NCBI RefSeq assembly: GCF_029278565.1
Contig: NZ_CP119559.1
Coordinates: forward strand, 806,001-870,000
Direction of reading: 5' to 3'
From: Haloarcula halophila
GTDB taxonomy: Archaea > Halobacteriota > Halobacteria > Halobacteriales > Haloarculaceae
DNA length: 64,000 nt
Position 1 is the first letter of the stretch, and the number at the start of each line of letters is the position of its first letter. The notes beneath the pieces are model-generated. The model ran no database searches. It was given only the letters and a program-made list of their open reading frames with translations, and was not told the origin of the DNA. The position numbers and the translations under genes were made by a program. Below, in pieces: positions 36,518 through 44,930 of this stretch.

Positions 36518-36603
36518 TCGTCACTGTCTTTGCCCGACTCACTCATAAAAGTAGCCTCGAAGAACGCCACTGGAGACGGGGTCCAAACGGGACTCGGGTC
36601 AGC

Positions 36604-36954
36604 TCAGAACTCCTCTTCCCCGCCGAATTCTTCTTCGCCGCCGAACTCCTCCTCGAACCCTTCTTCCTCGAACCCGTCTTCCTCGAATTCGTCTTCCTCG
36701 CCGCCGAGTGCGCCGGCGATTGTCCCGAGGATACCACCCTCTTCCTCCTCTTCTTCCTCTTCTGCCTCCATCTCGATGTCGATGTCCCTGTCTTTGTGGT
36801 GGTGACTGCTGTGGTCCGTCAGCTGTTCGAGTTCACCAGGGTCGAGCCAGACCCCGCCACAGTCCGGACAGTAATCGACGGTGACTCCGTGTTCCCGGCG
36901 CTGGTCTAAGGTGGCTCCACACGACAGACAGTGCAGGTCGTCTCCTGTTGTCAT
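36604..36954 (-). CDS. TFIIB-type zinc-ribbon protein with Glu/Phe-rich repeat tail
   Basis: 116 residues. N-terminal zinc ribbon of the zf-TFIIB family, Cys9-x2-Cys12 and Cys29-x2-Cys32 (LHCLSCG ... YCPDCGGVWLDPGELEQL). A His-rich turn (DHSSHHHKDRDID) follows, then a tail of 55 residues made of Glu runs and repeated F-E-E-E-G / F-G-G-E-E-E units. The GGVWLD motif is typical of small proteins whose role is unknown. The repeat tail is encoded by an imperfect short tandem repeat in the DNA (36606-36700) and may be length-variable. A GTTTTTACG TATA-like element lies at 36978-36986, spaced for a leaderless start. Confidence 0.82.
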   Translation of the reverse strand: MTTGDDLHCLSCGATLDQRREHGVTVDYCPDCGGVWLDPGELEQLTDHSSHHHKDRDIDIEMEAEEEEEEEEGGILGTIAGALGGEEDEFEEDGFEEEGFEEEFGGEEEFGGEEEF

Positions 36955-37039
36955 ATGACAGCTATATATCGAGTTCCGTAAAAACGTTCCCCCGCCGATC
37001 GCAGTAAGGTCTTTACATGGGCCACCGCTACCGCCGGGT

Positions 37040-37765
37040 ATGATATCACTCGAAGAGGCGGTGACGGCGCGCCTCGAATCCCACGGCCAGCGGTTCGAGG
37101 TACTCGTCGACCCGGACGCAGCCCTCGCCATCAAGCGCGACGAGTTCGAGGGGGACCTGGAAGACGTGATCGCGGCCGAGGACATCTTCGAGGACGCGTC
37201 TCGCGGTGACCGGCCGCCGGAGAGCAGTCTAGAGGAGGTCTTCGACACGACGGACCCCCTGGAGATCATCCCCGAGGTCATCAAGCAAGGGGAGATCCAG
37301 ATCACGGCCGAGCAACGCCGCGAGATGCAAGAACAGAAGCACAAACAGCTCGTCCAGCGTATCACGCGAAACGCCGTCAACCCGCAGATGGACGACGCAC
37401 CCCACCCGCCCGAGCGGATCGAGTCGGCCCTAGAGGAGACGGACTTCCGGGTCGATCCGATGGAACCGGTCGAGAGCCAGGTCGACGACGCGTTGGACGC
37501 GTTGCGTCCCGTCATCCCGATTCGGTTCGACGAGATCACCGTCGCGGTCCAAGTGCCGGCGGACTACGCGGGTAGCGCGCAGGCACAGATCCGCCAGTTC
37601 GGCGACCTCGAACGCGAGGAGTGGCAATCTGACGGCTCCTGGGTGGGTGTGCTGACCTTCCCGGCGGGACTGCAAAACGACTTCTACGACCTCGTCAACG
37701 AACACACGAGCGGCCAGGCCGAGACACAGATAATCAAAGACGAGGACGAACTCAGTACTCGGTAG
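37040..37765 (+). CDS. sdo1: ribosome maturation protein SBDS (Sdo1)
   Basis: 241 residues, archaeal orthologue of the Shwachman-Bodian-Diamond protein, which releases the anti-association factor aIF6 from the large subunit with an EF-2-like GTPase. N-terminal FYSH domain about 1-85 (RFEVLVDPDAALAIKRDEFEGDLEDVIAAEDIFEDASRG). A middle helical domain follows, with the conserved GEIQITAEQRREM and KQLVQRITRNAVNPQ strings. The C-terminal ferredoxin-like domain begins near 155 (RPVIPIRFDEITVAVQVP). A CTTTACA element lies 29 bases before the ATG. Tail-to-tail with the FUN14 gene. Confidence 0.95.
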   Translation: MISLEEAVTARLESHGQRFEVLVDPDAALAIKRDEFEGDLEDVIAAEDIFEDASRGDRPPESSLEEVFDTTDPLEIIPEVIKQGEIQITAEQRREMQEQKHKQLVQRITRNAVNPQMDDAPHPPERIESALEETDFRVDPMEPVESQVDDALDALRPVIPIRFDEITVAVQVPADYAGSAQAQIRQFGDLEREEWQSDGSWVGVLTFPAGLQNDFYDLVNEHTSGQAETQIIKDEDELSTR

Positions 37766-37767
37766 CG

Positions 37768-38094
37768 TCACCCCTTCTTGAACCCGACGAAGAAGCCGGT
37801 CGCGAAGCCGGCACTGACCGGCAATGCCGAGAGCAGCGAGGTGATCCAGGACGGTGGCGTGCCGGTCGTCGCACCACCCGCCGAACTCGTCGCGTTCTGT
37901 GCGGCCCCGCCGATGGCCGACCAGTTGACTTCGAGGATACCACGGGTTTCGAGGAACTTGAACAGGGCCAGTTCTAGGCCGACGAGGATCGCGATGAGCT
38001 TCGCGATCTTCTTCGCGGCGAACCCGATTATCCCACCGATGAGCGCGCCGCCCCCCGCTTCGAGCCCCATCTGTTGGAGGTTGAACTCGACCAT
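37768..38094 (-). CDS. FUN14-family membrane protein
   Basis: 108 residues. FUN14 signature: an amphipathic start (EFNLQQMGLEAGGGALIGGIIGFAAKKIAKLIAILVG), a second stretch around 42-52, and a Gly-rich C-terminal helix ending SAGFATGFFVGFKKG. Human FUNDC proteins act at the outer mitochondrial membrane, but the archaeal role is unknown. The stop is two bases from the sdo1 stop on the other strand. A TCTTAACG element 25-31 bases upstream of the ATG serves as promoter candidate. Confidence 0.9.
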   Translation of the reverse strand: MVEFNLQQMGLEAGGGALIGGIIGFAAKKIAKLIAILVGLELALFKFLETRGILEVNWSAIGGAAQNATSSAGGATTGTPPSWITSLLSALPVSAGFATGFFVGFKKG

Positions 38095-38158
38095 AGACCA
38101 GAGCAGACGGGCACACGTTAAGACCTTTGTGTCCCCTCGAATCCGACAGTCGAATTGA

Positions 38159-38166
38159 ATTTAAAT
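38159..38166 (+). promoter_or_regulatory. TATA box of hflX
   Basis: TTTAAATA (38159-38166) is centred about 29 bases before the GTG at 38192 and supports that GTG as a leaderless start. Confidence 0.55.
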
Positions 38167-38191
38167 ACTCCCGGGCCATACTCCTCGGTAA

Positions 38192-39502
38192 GTGACAGCA
38201 AGACAGTCCACCGAACGCGCTGTGGTCGCAAAACGGGTCGACAGTGGGACCGCAGCGACGACAGAGATCAGAGAGCTTACACGGGCAGCCGGCTACGAGA
38301 TCGCCGGCGAGATCACCCAGACCCGGACGGAGGACCCGGCCTACCACATGGGCGAGGGGAAGATCGTCCGGCTGAGCAACGTCGTCGCACGCGAGGAGGC
38401 GACGGTCGTCATCTTCGACAACCAGCTCGGTCCCTACCAGACCTACAACATCGGGAACAAGCTCCCGACCGGCGTCAGGGTGATCGACCGCTTCCGTCTC
38501 ATCATCGAGATCTTCGGTCAGCGGGCACAGACCCGGAAAGCACAGCTCCAGGTCGAACTGGCGGAGTTGCGCTACGAACTCCCGCGGGCCGAGGCGAAGG
38601 CGAGCCTGGCCAAACGCGACGAGCGGCCGGGCTTCATGGGCCTGGGCGAGTACGACGAGGGTCGCGAAGAGGACATCAAGAAACAGATCGCCCGCATCAA
38701 CGACGAACTCGAATCCATCGAGGAGACCGAACAACACCGGCGCGAACAGCGCCGGGAGTCGGGCTTCGATCTGGTCGCGCTCGCCGGCTACACTAACGCC
38801 GGGAAGTCGACGCTGTTGCGGCGGCTCGCCGCCGACCTGGACATCGACGAGAACGAAGACCGACACCCCGACTTGGACACGACGGCCGAGAGCGAGGACC
38901 GCCTGTTCACGACCCTCGGGACGACGACCAGACGCGCCGAAGTCGGGAAACGGGAGGTCCTGGTCACCGACACCGTCGGCTTCATCCAGAACCTCCCCCA
39001 CTGGCTCGTCGAGTCGTTCAAGTCGACGCTCGACTCGGTCTACCGGGCCGACCTCGTGTTGCTCGTCGTCGACGTCTCCGAGTCGGTCGAGGAGATCCGG
39101 GAGAAACTGGTGACGAGCCACGACACGCTCTACGAGCGCAACGAAGCCCCGATCGTCACCGTCCTGAACAAGACCGATGCGGTCGACGACGACGAAGTCG
39201 ACCGCAAGAAAGCCGCACTCTCGGCGCTGGCCCCGAACCCCGTCGCCGTCAGCGCCGCCGAGGGGACGAACGTCGACCGGTTGTCCCAGCGTATCGACGA
39301 CGAACTCCCGGACTACGAGGAAGAACGGCTCGTCCTCCCGATGACCGACGACACGATGAGTCTCGTCTCCTGGATCCACGACCACGCCAACGTCGAGTCC
39401 GTCGACTACGGCGACGAGGTCGTCATCGAGTTCGAGGCCCGACCCGCCATCGTCGAGCAATCACGCGCACGGGCCGGCGACCTCGTCGGGGCCTCGGCGT
39501 AG
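38192..39502 (+). CDS. hflX: ribosome-associated GTPase HflX
   Basis: 436 residues from a GTG start supported by the TATA box at 38159. The N-terminal glycine-rich domain runs to about 110 (MGEGKIVRLSNVVAREEATVVIFDNQLGPYQTYN). A helical linker rich in charged residues (about 125-190) follows, then the G domain: G1 GYTNAGKSTLL near 199, G3 DTVGFIQNLPHWLVESFKSTLD, G4 NKTD. The C-terminal ~80 residues form an EF-Tu/HflX C domain. HflX splits or rescues ribosomes in bacteria; the archaeal role is assumed similar. Confidence 0.94.
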   Translation: MTARQSTERAVVAKRVDSGTAATTEIRELTRAAGYEIAGEITQTRTEDPAYHMGEGKIVRLSNVVAREEATVVIFDNQLGPYQTYNIGNKLPTGVRVIDRFRLIIEIFGQRAQTRKAQLQVELAELRYELPRAEAKASLAKRDERPGFMGLGEYDEGREEDIKKQIARINDELESIEETEQHRREQRRESGFDLVALAGYTNAGKSTLLRRLAADLDIDENEDRHPDLDTTAESEDRLFTTLGTTTRRAEVGKREVLVTDTVGFIQNLPHWLVESFKSTLDSVYRADLVLLVVDVSESVEEIREKLVTSHDTLYERNEAPIVTVLNKTDAVDDDEVDRKKAALSALAPNPVAVSAAEGTNVDRLSQRIDDELPDYEEERLVLPMTDDTMSLVSWIHDHANVESVDYGDEVVIEFEARPAIVEQSRARAGDLVGASA

Positions 39503-39511
39503 TCGTCGCGG

Positions 39512-40939
39512 TTACGCCCAGAGGACTGTCGGAATCTCTTCGAGGAGATCGGTCGCGACGAGGCCGTTCCCGCGTTCGTCGACGACCCGATCCCCCGCTG
39601 CACCGTTCGCGTAGGCAGCCAACGCCGCGGCGTCGATGGGAGCCTGCACGCAGGCCAGCGCGCCGGAGAGTCCCGCCAGCACGTCGCCGGTCCCGCCGAC
39701 GGTCATCCCCGCGTTCCCGGTCCGGCCGACGCGCGTCCGGTTCCCGTCGGAGACGATATCGTACGGACCCTTCACGAGCAGCGTCGCGCCGATCTCCGCG
39801 GCGAACGATTCGACGAGCGACAGCCGTTCACGCCAGTCCTCGCTCGTCTCGCCACCCATCGCCCGGAGTTCGCCCTGGTGTGGCGTACAGAGCAGGTCCG
39901 CGTCGGTCTCGACCTCGGGAACGACCTGCAACGCGTCGGCGTCGACGACGGCGGTCCCGTCGAACCGCGCCAGCAGGTCCGCGACCGCGTCCAGCGTCTC
40001 GTCGGCGTCACCGAGTCCGGGACCGAGGACGAGCGTGTCGTGAGACGCGGCGTGGTCCGCGATCCGATCCACGTGTGTGGGCGCGAGGCGGTCGTCGTCG
40101 TACGGAAGGACGATGAGGTTCTCACTGTACCCCTGGACCTCCCGTGCGACCGAGGCCGGACAGACTACCCGGACGAGATCGGCGCCGCCTCGGAGCGCCG
40201 ACTGGGCGGCCAGTGCCGGCGCACCGGTGTAGGGGCCACCACCGACCACCAGCACTTCCCCGTTGTCGCCTTTGTGACTGGCGGGGTCCCGGTCGAGCCG
40301 GAGGAGATCGCCGCGCTCGACGAACAGTTCGGCGGCCTCGGGGATGCCGATGTCGGCGACCGTCACCGTCGCGTCCAGATCGTCCAGCCCCGGTTTGGTA
40401 TCGTGGAAGGTCACGACGTGATCGGCCTCGACCGCACTCGCGGCGAGGGTCCCGCTCTCGGCGTCCAGTCCGGAGGGAACGTCGACGGCGAGGACCGTCG
40501 CGTCGCTTTCGTTCATCGCTCGGGCCGCCGTCGCCGCCGGTTCCCGGAGGTCGCCGGCGATACCCGTCCCGAGCATCGCGTCGACCACGAGGTCGGGGTC
40601 CGACAGCGAGAACGCCGCGGAGTCCCTGACCTGTGTTGTCGAGTACTCGGCGCGCTGGAGTGCCTCCCAGTTCTCCCGTGCGATGTCGGTCGTGATCGTC
40701 TCGGGCCGCCCAAGCAGACAGAGCCGCAGATCGTACTCGTCGAGGAACCGGGCCGCGACCAGCGCGTCCCCGCCGTTGTTCCCTCGTCCGGCGACGACGG
40801 TAATCCGGTCGCCGGGCGCTGCGTGGGTACGGACCTCGCGTGCGAGTGCGTGGCCCGAGGACTCCATCAACTGTTTGCGCGGAACGCCGAGCGCCTCCGC
40901 GTTGGCGTCGACGACGGCCATCTCGGAACCGGTGAGCAT
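39512..40939 (-). CDS. nnr: bifunctional NAD(P)HX repair enzyme (epimerase/dehydratase)
   Basis: Repairs hydrated NAD(P)H: the N-terminal NnrE domain (about 1-205) epimerises NAD(P)HX, and the C-terminal NnrD domain dehydrates it with ADP. 475 residues from ATG 40939; the in-frame GTG seven codons upstream is less likely. NnrE strings are RKQLMESSGHALA, VVAGRGNNGGDALVAARFL and VDVPSGLDAESG. NnrD strings are HKGDNGEVLVVGGGPYTGAPALAA, LGPGLGDADETLDAV, LCTPHQGELRAM and GNAGMTVGGTGDVLAGL. Likely one operon with the acylphosphatase and glycosylase genes 41 and about 30 bases upstream. Confidence 0.94.
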   Translation of the reverse strand: MLTGSEMAVVDANAEALGVPRKQLMESSGHALAREVRTHAAPGDRITVVAGRGNNGGDALVAARFLDEYDLRLCLLGRPETITTDIARENWEALQRAEYSTTQVRDSAAFSLSDPDLVVDAMLGTGIAGDLREPAATAARAMNESDATVLAVDVPSGLDAESGTLAASAVEADHVVTFHDTKPGLDDLDATVTVADIGIPEAAELFVERGDLLRLDRDPASHKGDNGEVLVVGGGPYTGAPALAAQSALRGGADLVRVVCPASVAREVQGYSENLIVLPYDDDRLAPTHVDRIADHAASHDTLVLGPGLGDADETLDAVADLLARFDGTAVVDADALQVVPEVETDADLLCTPHQGELRAMGGETSEDWRERLSLVESFAAEIGATLLVKGPYDIVSDGNRTRVGRTGNAGMTVGGTGDVLAGLSGALACVQAPIDAAALAAYANGAAGDRVVDERGNGLVATDLLEEIPTVLWA

Positions 40940-40979
40940 GGACGGGCGTTCGCCGGCCACGCTCGTAACTGTGGGGGAC

Positions 40980-41255
40980 CTACCAGCGGACCTCGAACCC
41001 GTCGAGTCCCTCGGGGTCCTCGTAGGTGACCTCGACGTCCGTGACGTCGGCCCGTTTACTCCCCTCGTGACAGAAGTCGATCATCGCCTCGACGACCTCC
41101 TCGTTCCCCTCGAAGACGGCCTCGACCCGGCCGTCGTCCAAGTTCTTCACCCAGCCGTCGACGCCCTGTTCCCGTGCGGTGTCTCTGGTGGTCGCCCGGT
41201 AGTAGACGCCCTGAACGCGTCCGGAGACGAACACGTGTGCGCGAGTGCGGGACAT
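40980..41255 (-). CDS. acyP: acylphosphatase
   Basis: 91 residues, hydrolysing acyl phosphates. It contains the active-site sequence VFVSGRVQGVYYRATTRDTA (Arg in the phosphate loop) and the second motif GWVKNLDDGRVEAVFEG with the catalytic asparagine. Starts at the ATG 31 bases after the upstream glycosylase stop. Small, cytosolic, halophile-acidic. Confidence 0.95.
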   Translation of the reverse strand: MSRTRAHVFVSGRVQGVYYRATTRDTAREQGVDGWVKNLDDGRVEAVFEGNEEVVEAMIDFCHEGSKRADVTDVEVTYEDPEGLDGFEVRW

Positions 41256-41286
41256 GGCCGTCAGTATCGGCGGCTCCCAGTTAGCT

Positions 41287-42195
41287 TCAGTGGTCCCGGC
41301 CGCCCGAGCGGAGGTAGTGGAACAGGTACGTCTGTGTGTAACCGGCGTACTCCCCGCCCAGTGCCGCCCGGATCGCTCGGGAGGTTTCGGCGTAGTTGCC
41401 CCGCTCGCAGTCGGGATAGTACTCCTCGATCGTGGTCCGAATCCAGGTGTCCAGCGGGACCGCCTCCAGGAACTCCAGCGAGAACAGCAGGACGCAGTCG
41501 GCGACCTTCTCACCGACGCCGACGAACTGTGTCAGGAACTCGCGGGCGGCCTCGTACTCTCGCCCCGTCGCGTCGGCGGGGTCGGCCTCGCCGGTCGCGA
41601 CCATCTCGGCCGTCCGCCGGACGTACGGAGCGCGGTAGCCGAGGCTCAGGTCCCGGAGTTCGCCCTCGGTCGCGGCCGCCAGCGTTTCGGGCGTCGGAAA
41701 GGCGTTGTACGTCTCCCCGTCGAAGGTAACGGCGTCGCCGAACTCCCGGCGGAGCGCCTGCTGCATGCCGTGGATGCGGCCGACGCGCATCTGCGCCGAG
41801 CAGATAAACGAGATCAGCGTCGGGAAGACCGGTTCCCGGACGATGCGCATCCCCCAGTAGGCGTCGTAGGCCTCCTCGACGACGGCCTCGTCGGTCGCCG
41901 TCTCCCGGATCGCCACGAGGTCGTCGCCCAGTCCGAGCAGTTCCCGGAGGATCGGTTCGGCGTCGATCGTCGACCTCCACTCCAGTCGGCCGTCGGTCTG
42001 GCGGGCCTGGACGACCACTGGCTCGCCGTCGACGCGTACCGTCGTCCAGTACCACGCGTCGCCACCGCTTGCCGCCTCCCGTTCGTACATCTGGCCGTCC
42101 TCGCGGTCCCACAGATACGACTGCCCGCTTTCGACGGTGGCCTGTAGATCCAGCCCGCCCGACAGCGACGCCACGTCGATGTGTCCCTCTTCCAT
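41287..42195 (-). CDS. ogg: OGG1-type 8-oxoguanine DNA glycosylase/AP lyase
   Basis: 302 residues from the ATG at 42195; longer in-frame starts add a basic, unconserved stretch. N-terminal domain 1-115, then a helix-hairpin-helix/GPD core: QFVGVGEKVADCVLLFSLEFLEAVPLDTWI. In OGG1 the catalytic lysine (Lys in GVGxKVADC) and aspartate (VPxD) sit at exactly these places, and both are present. FICSAQMRVGRIHGMQQALRREFG is also the OGG1 pattern. It removes oxidised guanine in DNA; an AlkA-type alkyl-base glycosylase is less likely given the catalytic lysine. Confidence 0.91.
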   Translation of the reverse strand: MEEGHIDVASLSGGLDLQATVESGQSYLWDREDGQMYEREAASGGDAWYWTTVRVDGEPVVVQARQTDGRLEWRSTIDAEPILRELLGLGDDLVAIRETATDEAVVEEAYDAYWGMRIVREPVFPTLISFICSAQMRVGRIHGMQQALRREFGDAVTFDGETYNAFPTPETLAAATEGELRDLSLGYRAPYVRRTAEMVATGEADPADATGREYEAAREFLTQFVGVGEKVADCVLLFSLEFLEAVPLDTWIRTTIEEYYPDCERGNYAETSRAIRAALGGEYAGYTQTYLFHYLRSGGRDH

Positions 42196-42298
42196 CGGGC
42201 GGACGGACGGGACGAACGCTCTTCGGGGTTTCGAGTCGACGGTCCCCGTGCGTGTCACCGGGCTAACCTTCATTATGTCCGCTAACTAATACCACACC

Positions 42299-42736
42299 AT
42301 GGACTGCAGAGTTGTCGTCGAAGCCGCGGTCCCCGTCTACGACGTGGCGACAAGTGACGAGGCCGTCCGGATCGCCATCTCCAAGACTGGCGAGATGCTG
42401 AACCCGGACCTCAACTACGTGGAGATCAACATGGGCGGGCGGAGTTGTCCCCACTGTGACGAGGCGATCGAACCCGCGTTCATCGCTGCCGACGAGAGTC
42501 TCGTCGCCCTCGAACTAGAGATGACCGTGTTCAACGTCGAGCGTGACGAACACGCCGCACGGATCGCCCGAAAAGAGATCGGACAACGGCTCGAAAACAT
42601 TCCGCTCGAAGTACTGGAAATCGAGGAGATCGAGTCCGACGAAGCCGATGACACCGACGCGACCGACGAGACGGGTGACGAGGAGACGGACGACGAGGAC
42701 GTCCTCCCGGAGTTCGAGGAGCTCATCGACGAGTAG
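42299..42736 (+). CDS. UPF0212 (DUF555) family protein
   Basis: 145 residues matching UPF0212/DUF555: an N-terminal VVVEAAVPVYDVATSDEAVRIAISKTGEMLNPDLNYVE domain, a conserved CPHC pair (Cys52-x2-Cys55), and LVALELEMTVFNVERDEHAARIARKEIGQRL. The last 35 residues are an acidic tail. The family is archaea-specific and of unknown function; the single CPHC suggests metal or redox binding. Divergent from the glycosylase gene, with 103 bases between. Confidence 0.92.
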   Translation: MDCRVVVEAAVPVYDVATSDEAVRIAISKTGEMLNPDLNYVEINMGGRSCPHCDEAIEPAFIAADESLVALELEMTVFNVERDEHAARIARKEIGQRLENIPLEVLEIEEIESDEADDTDATDETGDEETDDEDVLPEFEELIDE

Positions 42737-42780
42737 CGAAGCTACGGGAACAACTGAGAGAGTGAAAACGCAACGGCCAG

Positions 42781-43017
42781 TCAGTCCGCAGCAGCAGAAA
42801 CCGGCTCTTTCTCGTCGGCAGTCATCTCCGAGGTGATCCCCGTCGCGATGGCGGAGACGGCAGCCTTGTGGTCCGTCTTCGATTTGTGGATAGAAGTAGG
42901 TTTGACGCCCAGCGTTTCGTATTCGTCGTGTTCGACTTCGTCGCCTGTTTCGCGTTCGTAGTGGTTCTGTACCTGTGCAAGCAGGCCGTGGAGATGAATG
43001 AGCTCCTGCTTTTTCAT
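42781..43017 (-). CDS. UPF0058 family protein
   Basis: 78 residues. It starts MKKQELIHLHGLLAQVQNHYE, the UPF0058 signature, with GVKPTSIHKSKTDHKAAVSAIATGI near the C-terminus. Two histidine motifs (HLHG, HKSKTDH) suggest a metal-binding helical protein. Archaeal family without assigned function. The AT-rich promoter TACTATAT lies about 30 bases upstream. The start at 43017 is preferred to an upstream GTG. Confidence 0.9.
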   Translation of the reverse strand: MKKQELIHLHGLLAQVQNHYERETGDEVEHDEYETLGVKPTSIHKSKTDHKAAVSAIATGITSEMTADEKEPVSAAAD

Positions 43018-43170
43018 GGTCACCACATGCTTGCAACTGGAAGGATATAGTATTACTTTGACGGGGGTTACCATACGTCTCGGTGTCCAGTGCTGAAATC
43101 CGTGCTATCTGGACACGTCCGCGGCATCTGCGACAGTCGTGTCGGCATCTGTTTGGGGTTCTCTGAAAAG

Positions 43171-43178
43171 TTTTTATC
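43171..43178 (+). promoter_or_regulatory. TATA-like element of eif2b
   Basis: TTTTTATC at 43171-43178, 27 bases before the ATG at 43201, gives a leaderless transcript. An ATG four bases upstream (43197) is out of frame and ends quickly, so it is not the start. Confidence 0.5.
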
Positions 43179-43200
43179 GAGGGAGTAACCACACGCATGT

Positions 43201-43605
43201 ATGGAGTACGACAGCATGCTCGACCGGGCGATCGAGGAGACACCGGAGATCGACGGGACCTCCGAACGGTTCGAAGTCCCCGACCCGGAGGTCCGCCAGG
43301 AGGGCAACACCACCGTCTTCGAGAACTTCCAGGCTGTCTGTCGACGACTGGATCGGGAGCCCGACCACGTGATGCAGTTCCTGCAAAACGACGTCGGGAC
43401 GAGCGGACACATCGACGAGAGCGGGCGAGCACGACTGACTGGCGCGTTCGATGCCGCCCGTATCGGGAACGGAATCGACGAGTACGTCGAGCAGTACGTC
43501 CTCTGTCCCGAGTGTGGACTGCCGGACACACGGCTCGAACGCGAGCAAGGCGCGATAATCCGGCGTTGTGAAGCGTGTGGTGCACGCTCCCCAGTCGAGA
43601 ACTGA
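43201..43605 (+). CDS. translation initiation factor aIF2 beta
   Basis: 134 residues. Core motifs of aIF2-beta: the N-terminal helix region, VFENFQAVCRRLDREPDHVMQFLQNDVGTSGHIDESGRARLTGAF, and a C-terminal zinc ribbon Cys102-x2-Cys105 ... Cys122-x2-Cys125 (VLCPECGLPDTRL ... IRRCEACGARS). It forms the aIF2 complex with alpha and gamma subunits to bring initiator tRNA to the ribosome. The stop lies 3 bases from the stop of a convergent 59-residue zinc protein. Confidence 0.95.
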   Translation: MEYDSMLDRAIEETPEIDGTSERFEVPDPEVRQEGNTTVFENFQAVCRRLDREPDHVMQFLQNDVGTSGHIDESGRARLTGAFDAARIGNGIDEYVEQYVLCPECGLPDTRLEREQGAIIRRCEACGARSPVEN

Positions 43606-43608
43606 CCG

Positions 43609-43788
43609 TTATTGGAGTCGCTTCAACGTCCCGAGATCACGCTCTGTCCGGGTGAATTCGGCGAGCCGTCTGCTAGCGTGGCAGTTCGGACAGTGAAAGA
43701 CGGTGTCGTGGCGTGGAAGGTCGTTCGGCGTCGACTCCCAGTCTTTCGTACACTCCGGGCAGAGCAGACGGACATACGCTTCCTCCAT
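43609..43788 (-). CDS. 59-residue zinc-ribbon protein
   Basis: Short gene between the aIF2-beta and TFB genes on the minus strand. It starts MEEAYVRLLCPECTKDWES and contains two CxxC pairs, Cys10-x2-Cys13 and Cys35-x2-Cys38 (FHCPNCHASRR), then LAEFTRTERDLGTLKRLQ, a short charged helix. This arrangement (ribbon, then a conserved helical end) recurs in small haloarchaeal zinc proteins of unknown function. It is convergent with aIF2-beta; the tiny gap argues against read-through overlap. Confidence 0.85.
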   Translation of the reverse strand: MEEAYVRLLCPECTKDWESTPNDLPRHDTVFHCPNCHASRRLAEFTRTERDLGTLKRLQ

Positions 43789-43849
43789 GTGTGTTAGTCA
43801 CACACATCTGGAAGGGTGAAAAAGGTTGCCGTGGACCACCTACGGCGAA

Positions 43850-44818
43850 TCAGGCCGAGAGATCCTCGGCTTCGAGGAGTTCCTTGTAGCGGTTCCGGAT
43901 CGTGACTTCGGAGATGTTCGCCACCTCGCTGACCTCGCTCTGGGTGACCTTCTCGTTGGTCAACAGTGCCGCGGCGTAGACGGCAGCGGCCGCGAGGCCG
44001 ACCGGCGACTTCCCCGAGAGCAGTCCGTCTTTCCGCGCGTTCTCGACGAGCGTCCGGGCGCGGCGTTCGGTCTCGTCACTGAGGTTCAGATCGGAGACGA
44101 ACCGGGGCAGGTAGTGTTCGGGGTCGGCGGGCTTGACCTCCAGGTTCAGTTCGCGGACGATGTATCGGTAGGTCCGCGTGAGTTCCATCTTCTCGACCCT
44201 GGAGACTCTGGCCATCTCGTCGAGCGAGCGTGGGCTCCCAGCCATGCGGGCAGAGGCATACAGCGCGGCGGTAGCGACCCCTTCGATCGAACGACCGGGG
44301 AGGAGGTCCTCGCCGAGGGCGCGCCGATAGATGACACTGGCAGTCTCACGGACACTCTGGGGCAGGCCAAGCGCCGAGGCCATACGGTCGATCTCACCGA
44401 GGGCCTGCTTGAGGTTGCGCTCTTTGGAATCGCGAGTACGGAACCGTTCGTTCCAGGTGCGCAATCGCTGCATCTTCTGGCGCTGCTGGGCCGACAGCGA
44501 CCGGCCGTAGGCGTCCTTGTTCTGCCAGCCGATGTTCGTCGAGAGCCCCTTGTCGTGCATCATGTTCGTCGTCGGGGCACCCACGCGGGACTTCTGGTCT
44601 TTCTCCGAGGAGTCGAAGGCACGCCACTCCGGGCCGTGGTCGATCTCGTCTTCCTCGACGACCAGGCCACAGTCCCCACAGACGGTCTCTCCGTGTTCGG
44701 TGTCGTTGACCAGGCTCCCGCCACACTCCGGGCAGGTGTCCGTCTGTTCTTGCTCTTGCTGGTCGCTCTCTAGCCGTTCTCTGGTTCGTGCGTTGGTTGT
44801 TGTCGTTGTTTCGCTCAT
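43850..44818 (-). CDS. tfb: transcription initiation factor B (TFB)
   Basis: 322 residues. Zinc ribbon Cys29-x2-Cys32 and Cys48-x2-Cys51 (TCPECGG ... TVCGDCGL) near the N-terminus, the B-finger/linker RAFDSSEKDQKSRVGAPTTNMMHDKGLSTNIGW, and two cyclin-like repeats of about 90 residues each: RTWNERFRTRDSKERNLKQAL through LTRTYRYIVREL, then a second starting near DLNLSDET. The C-terminal NISEVTIRNRYKELLE helix-turn-helix contacts the BRE. Starts at the ATG after a good TATA/BRE; a longer in-frame product is unlikely. Haloarchaea have several TFBs; which one this is cannot be said. Confidence 0.95.
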   Translation of the reverse strand: MSETTTTTNARTRERLESDQQEQEQTDTCPECGGSLVNDTEHGETVCGDCGLVVEEDEIDHGPEWRAFDSSEKDQKSRVGAPTTNMMHDKGLSTNIGWQNKDAYGRSLSAQQRQKMQRLRTWNERFRTRDSKERNLKQALGEIDRMASALGLPQSVRETASVIYRRALGEDLLPGRSIEGVATAALYASARMAGSPRSLDEMARVSRVEKMELTRTYRYIVRELNLEVKPADPEHYLPRFVSDLNLSDETERRARTLVENARKDGLLSGKSPVGLAAAAVYAAALLTNEKVTQSEVSEVANISEVTIRNRYKELLEAEDLSA

Positions 44819-44899
44819 AGTGGTGGTCCCGTTCTGCCGGGTGCAGAACGCTGAAGAACCCTTCGGCGAGTTCTCGTTACCTTTAGTTAGGTAGAAAAG

Positions 44900-44907
44900 T
44901 ATATAAA
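44900..44907 (-). promoter_or_regulatory. TATA box of tfb
   Basis: On the minus strand the core is TTTATATA, preceded by CGAAAGC as a BRE. The predicted start is near 44878, giving a leader of about 60 bases before the ATG at 44818. Confidence 0.6.
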
Positions 44908-44930
44908 GCTTTCGCTGTTGTGCGAACAAT

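Noticed and set aside
36606-36700. CRISPR or other repeat array
   Set aside because: The repeats are short, imperfect and in frame with the Glu/Phe-rich tail of a zinc-ribbon gene.
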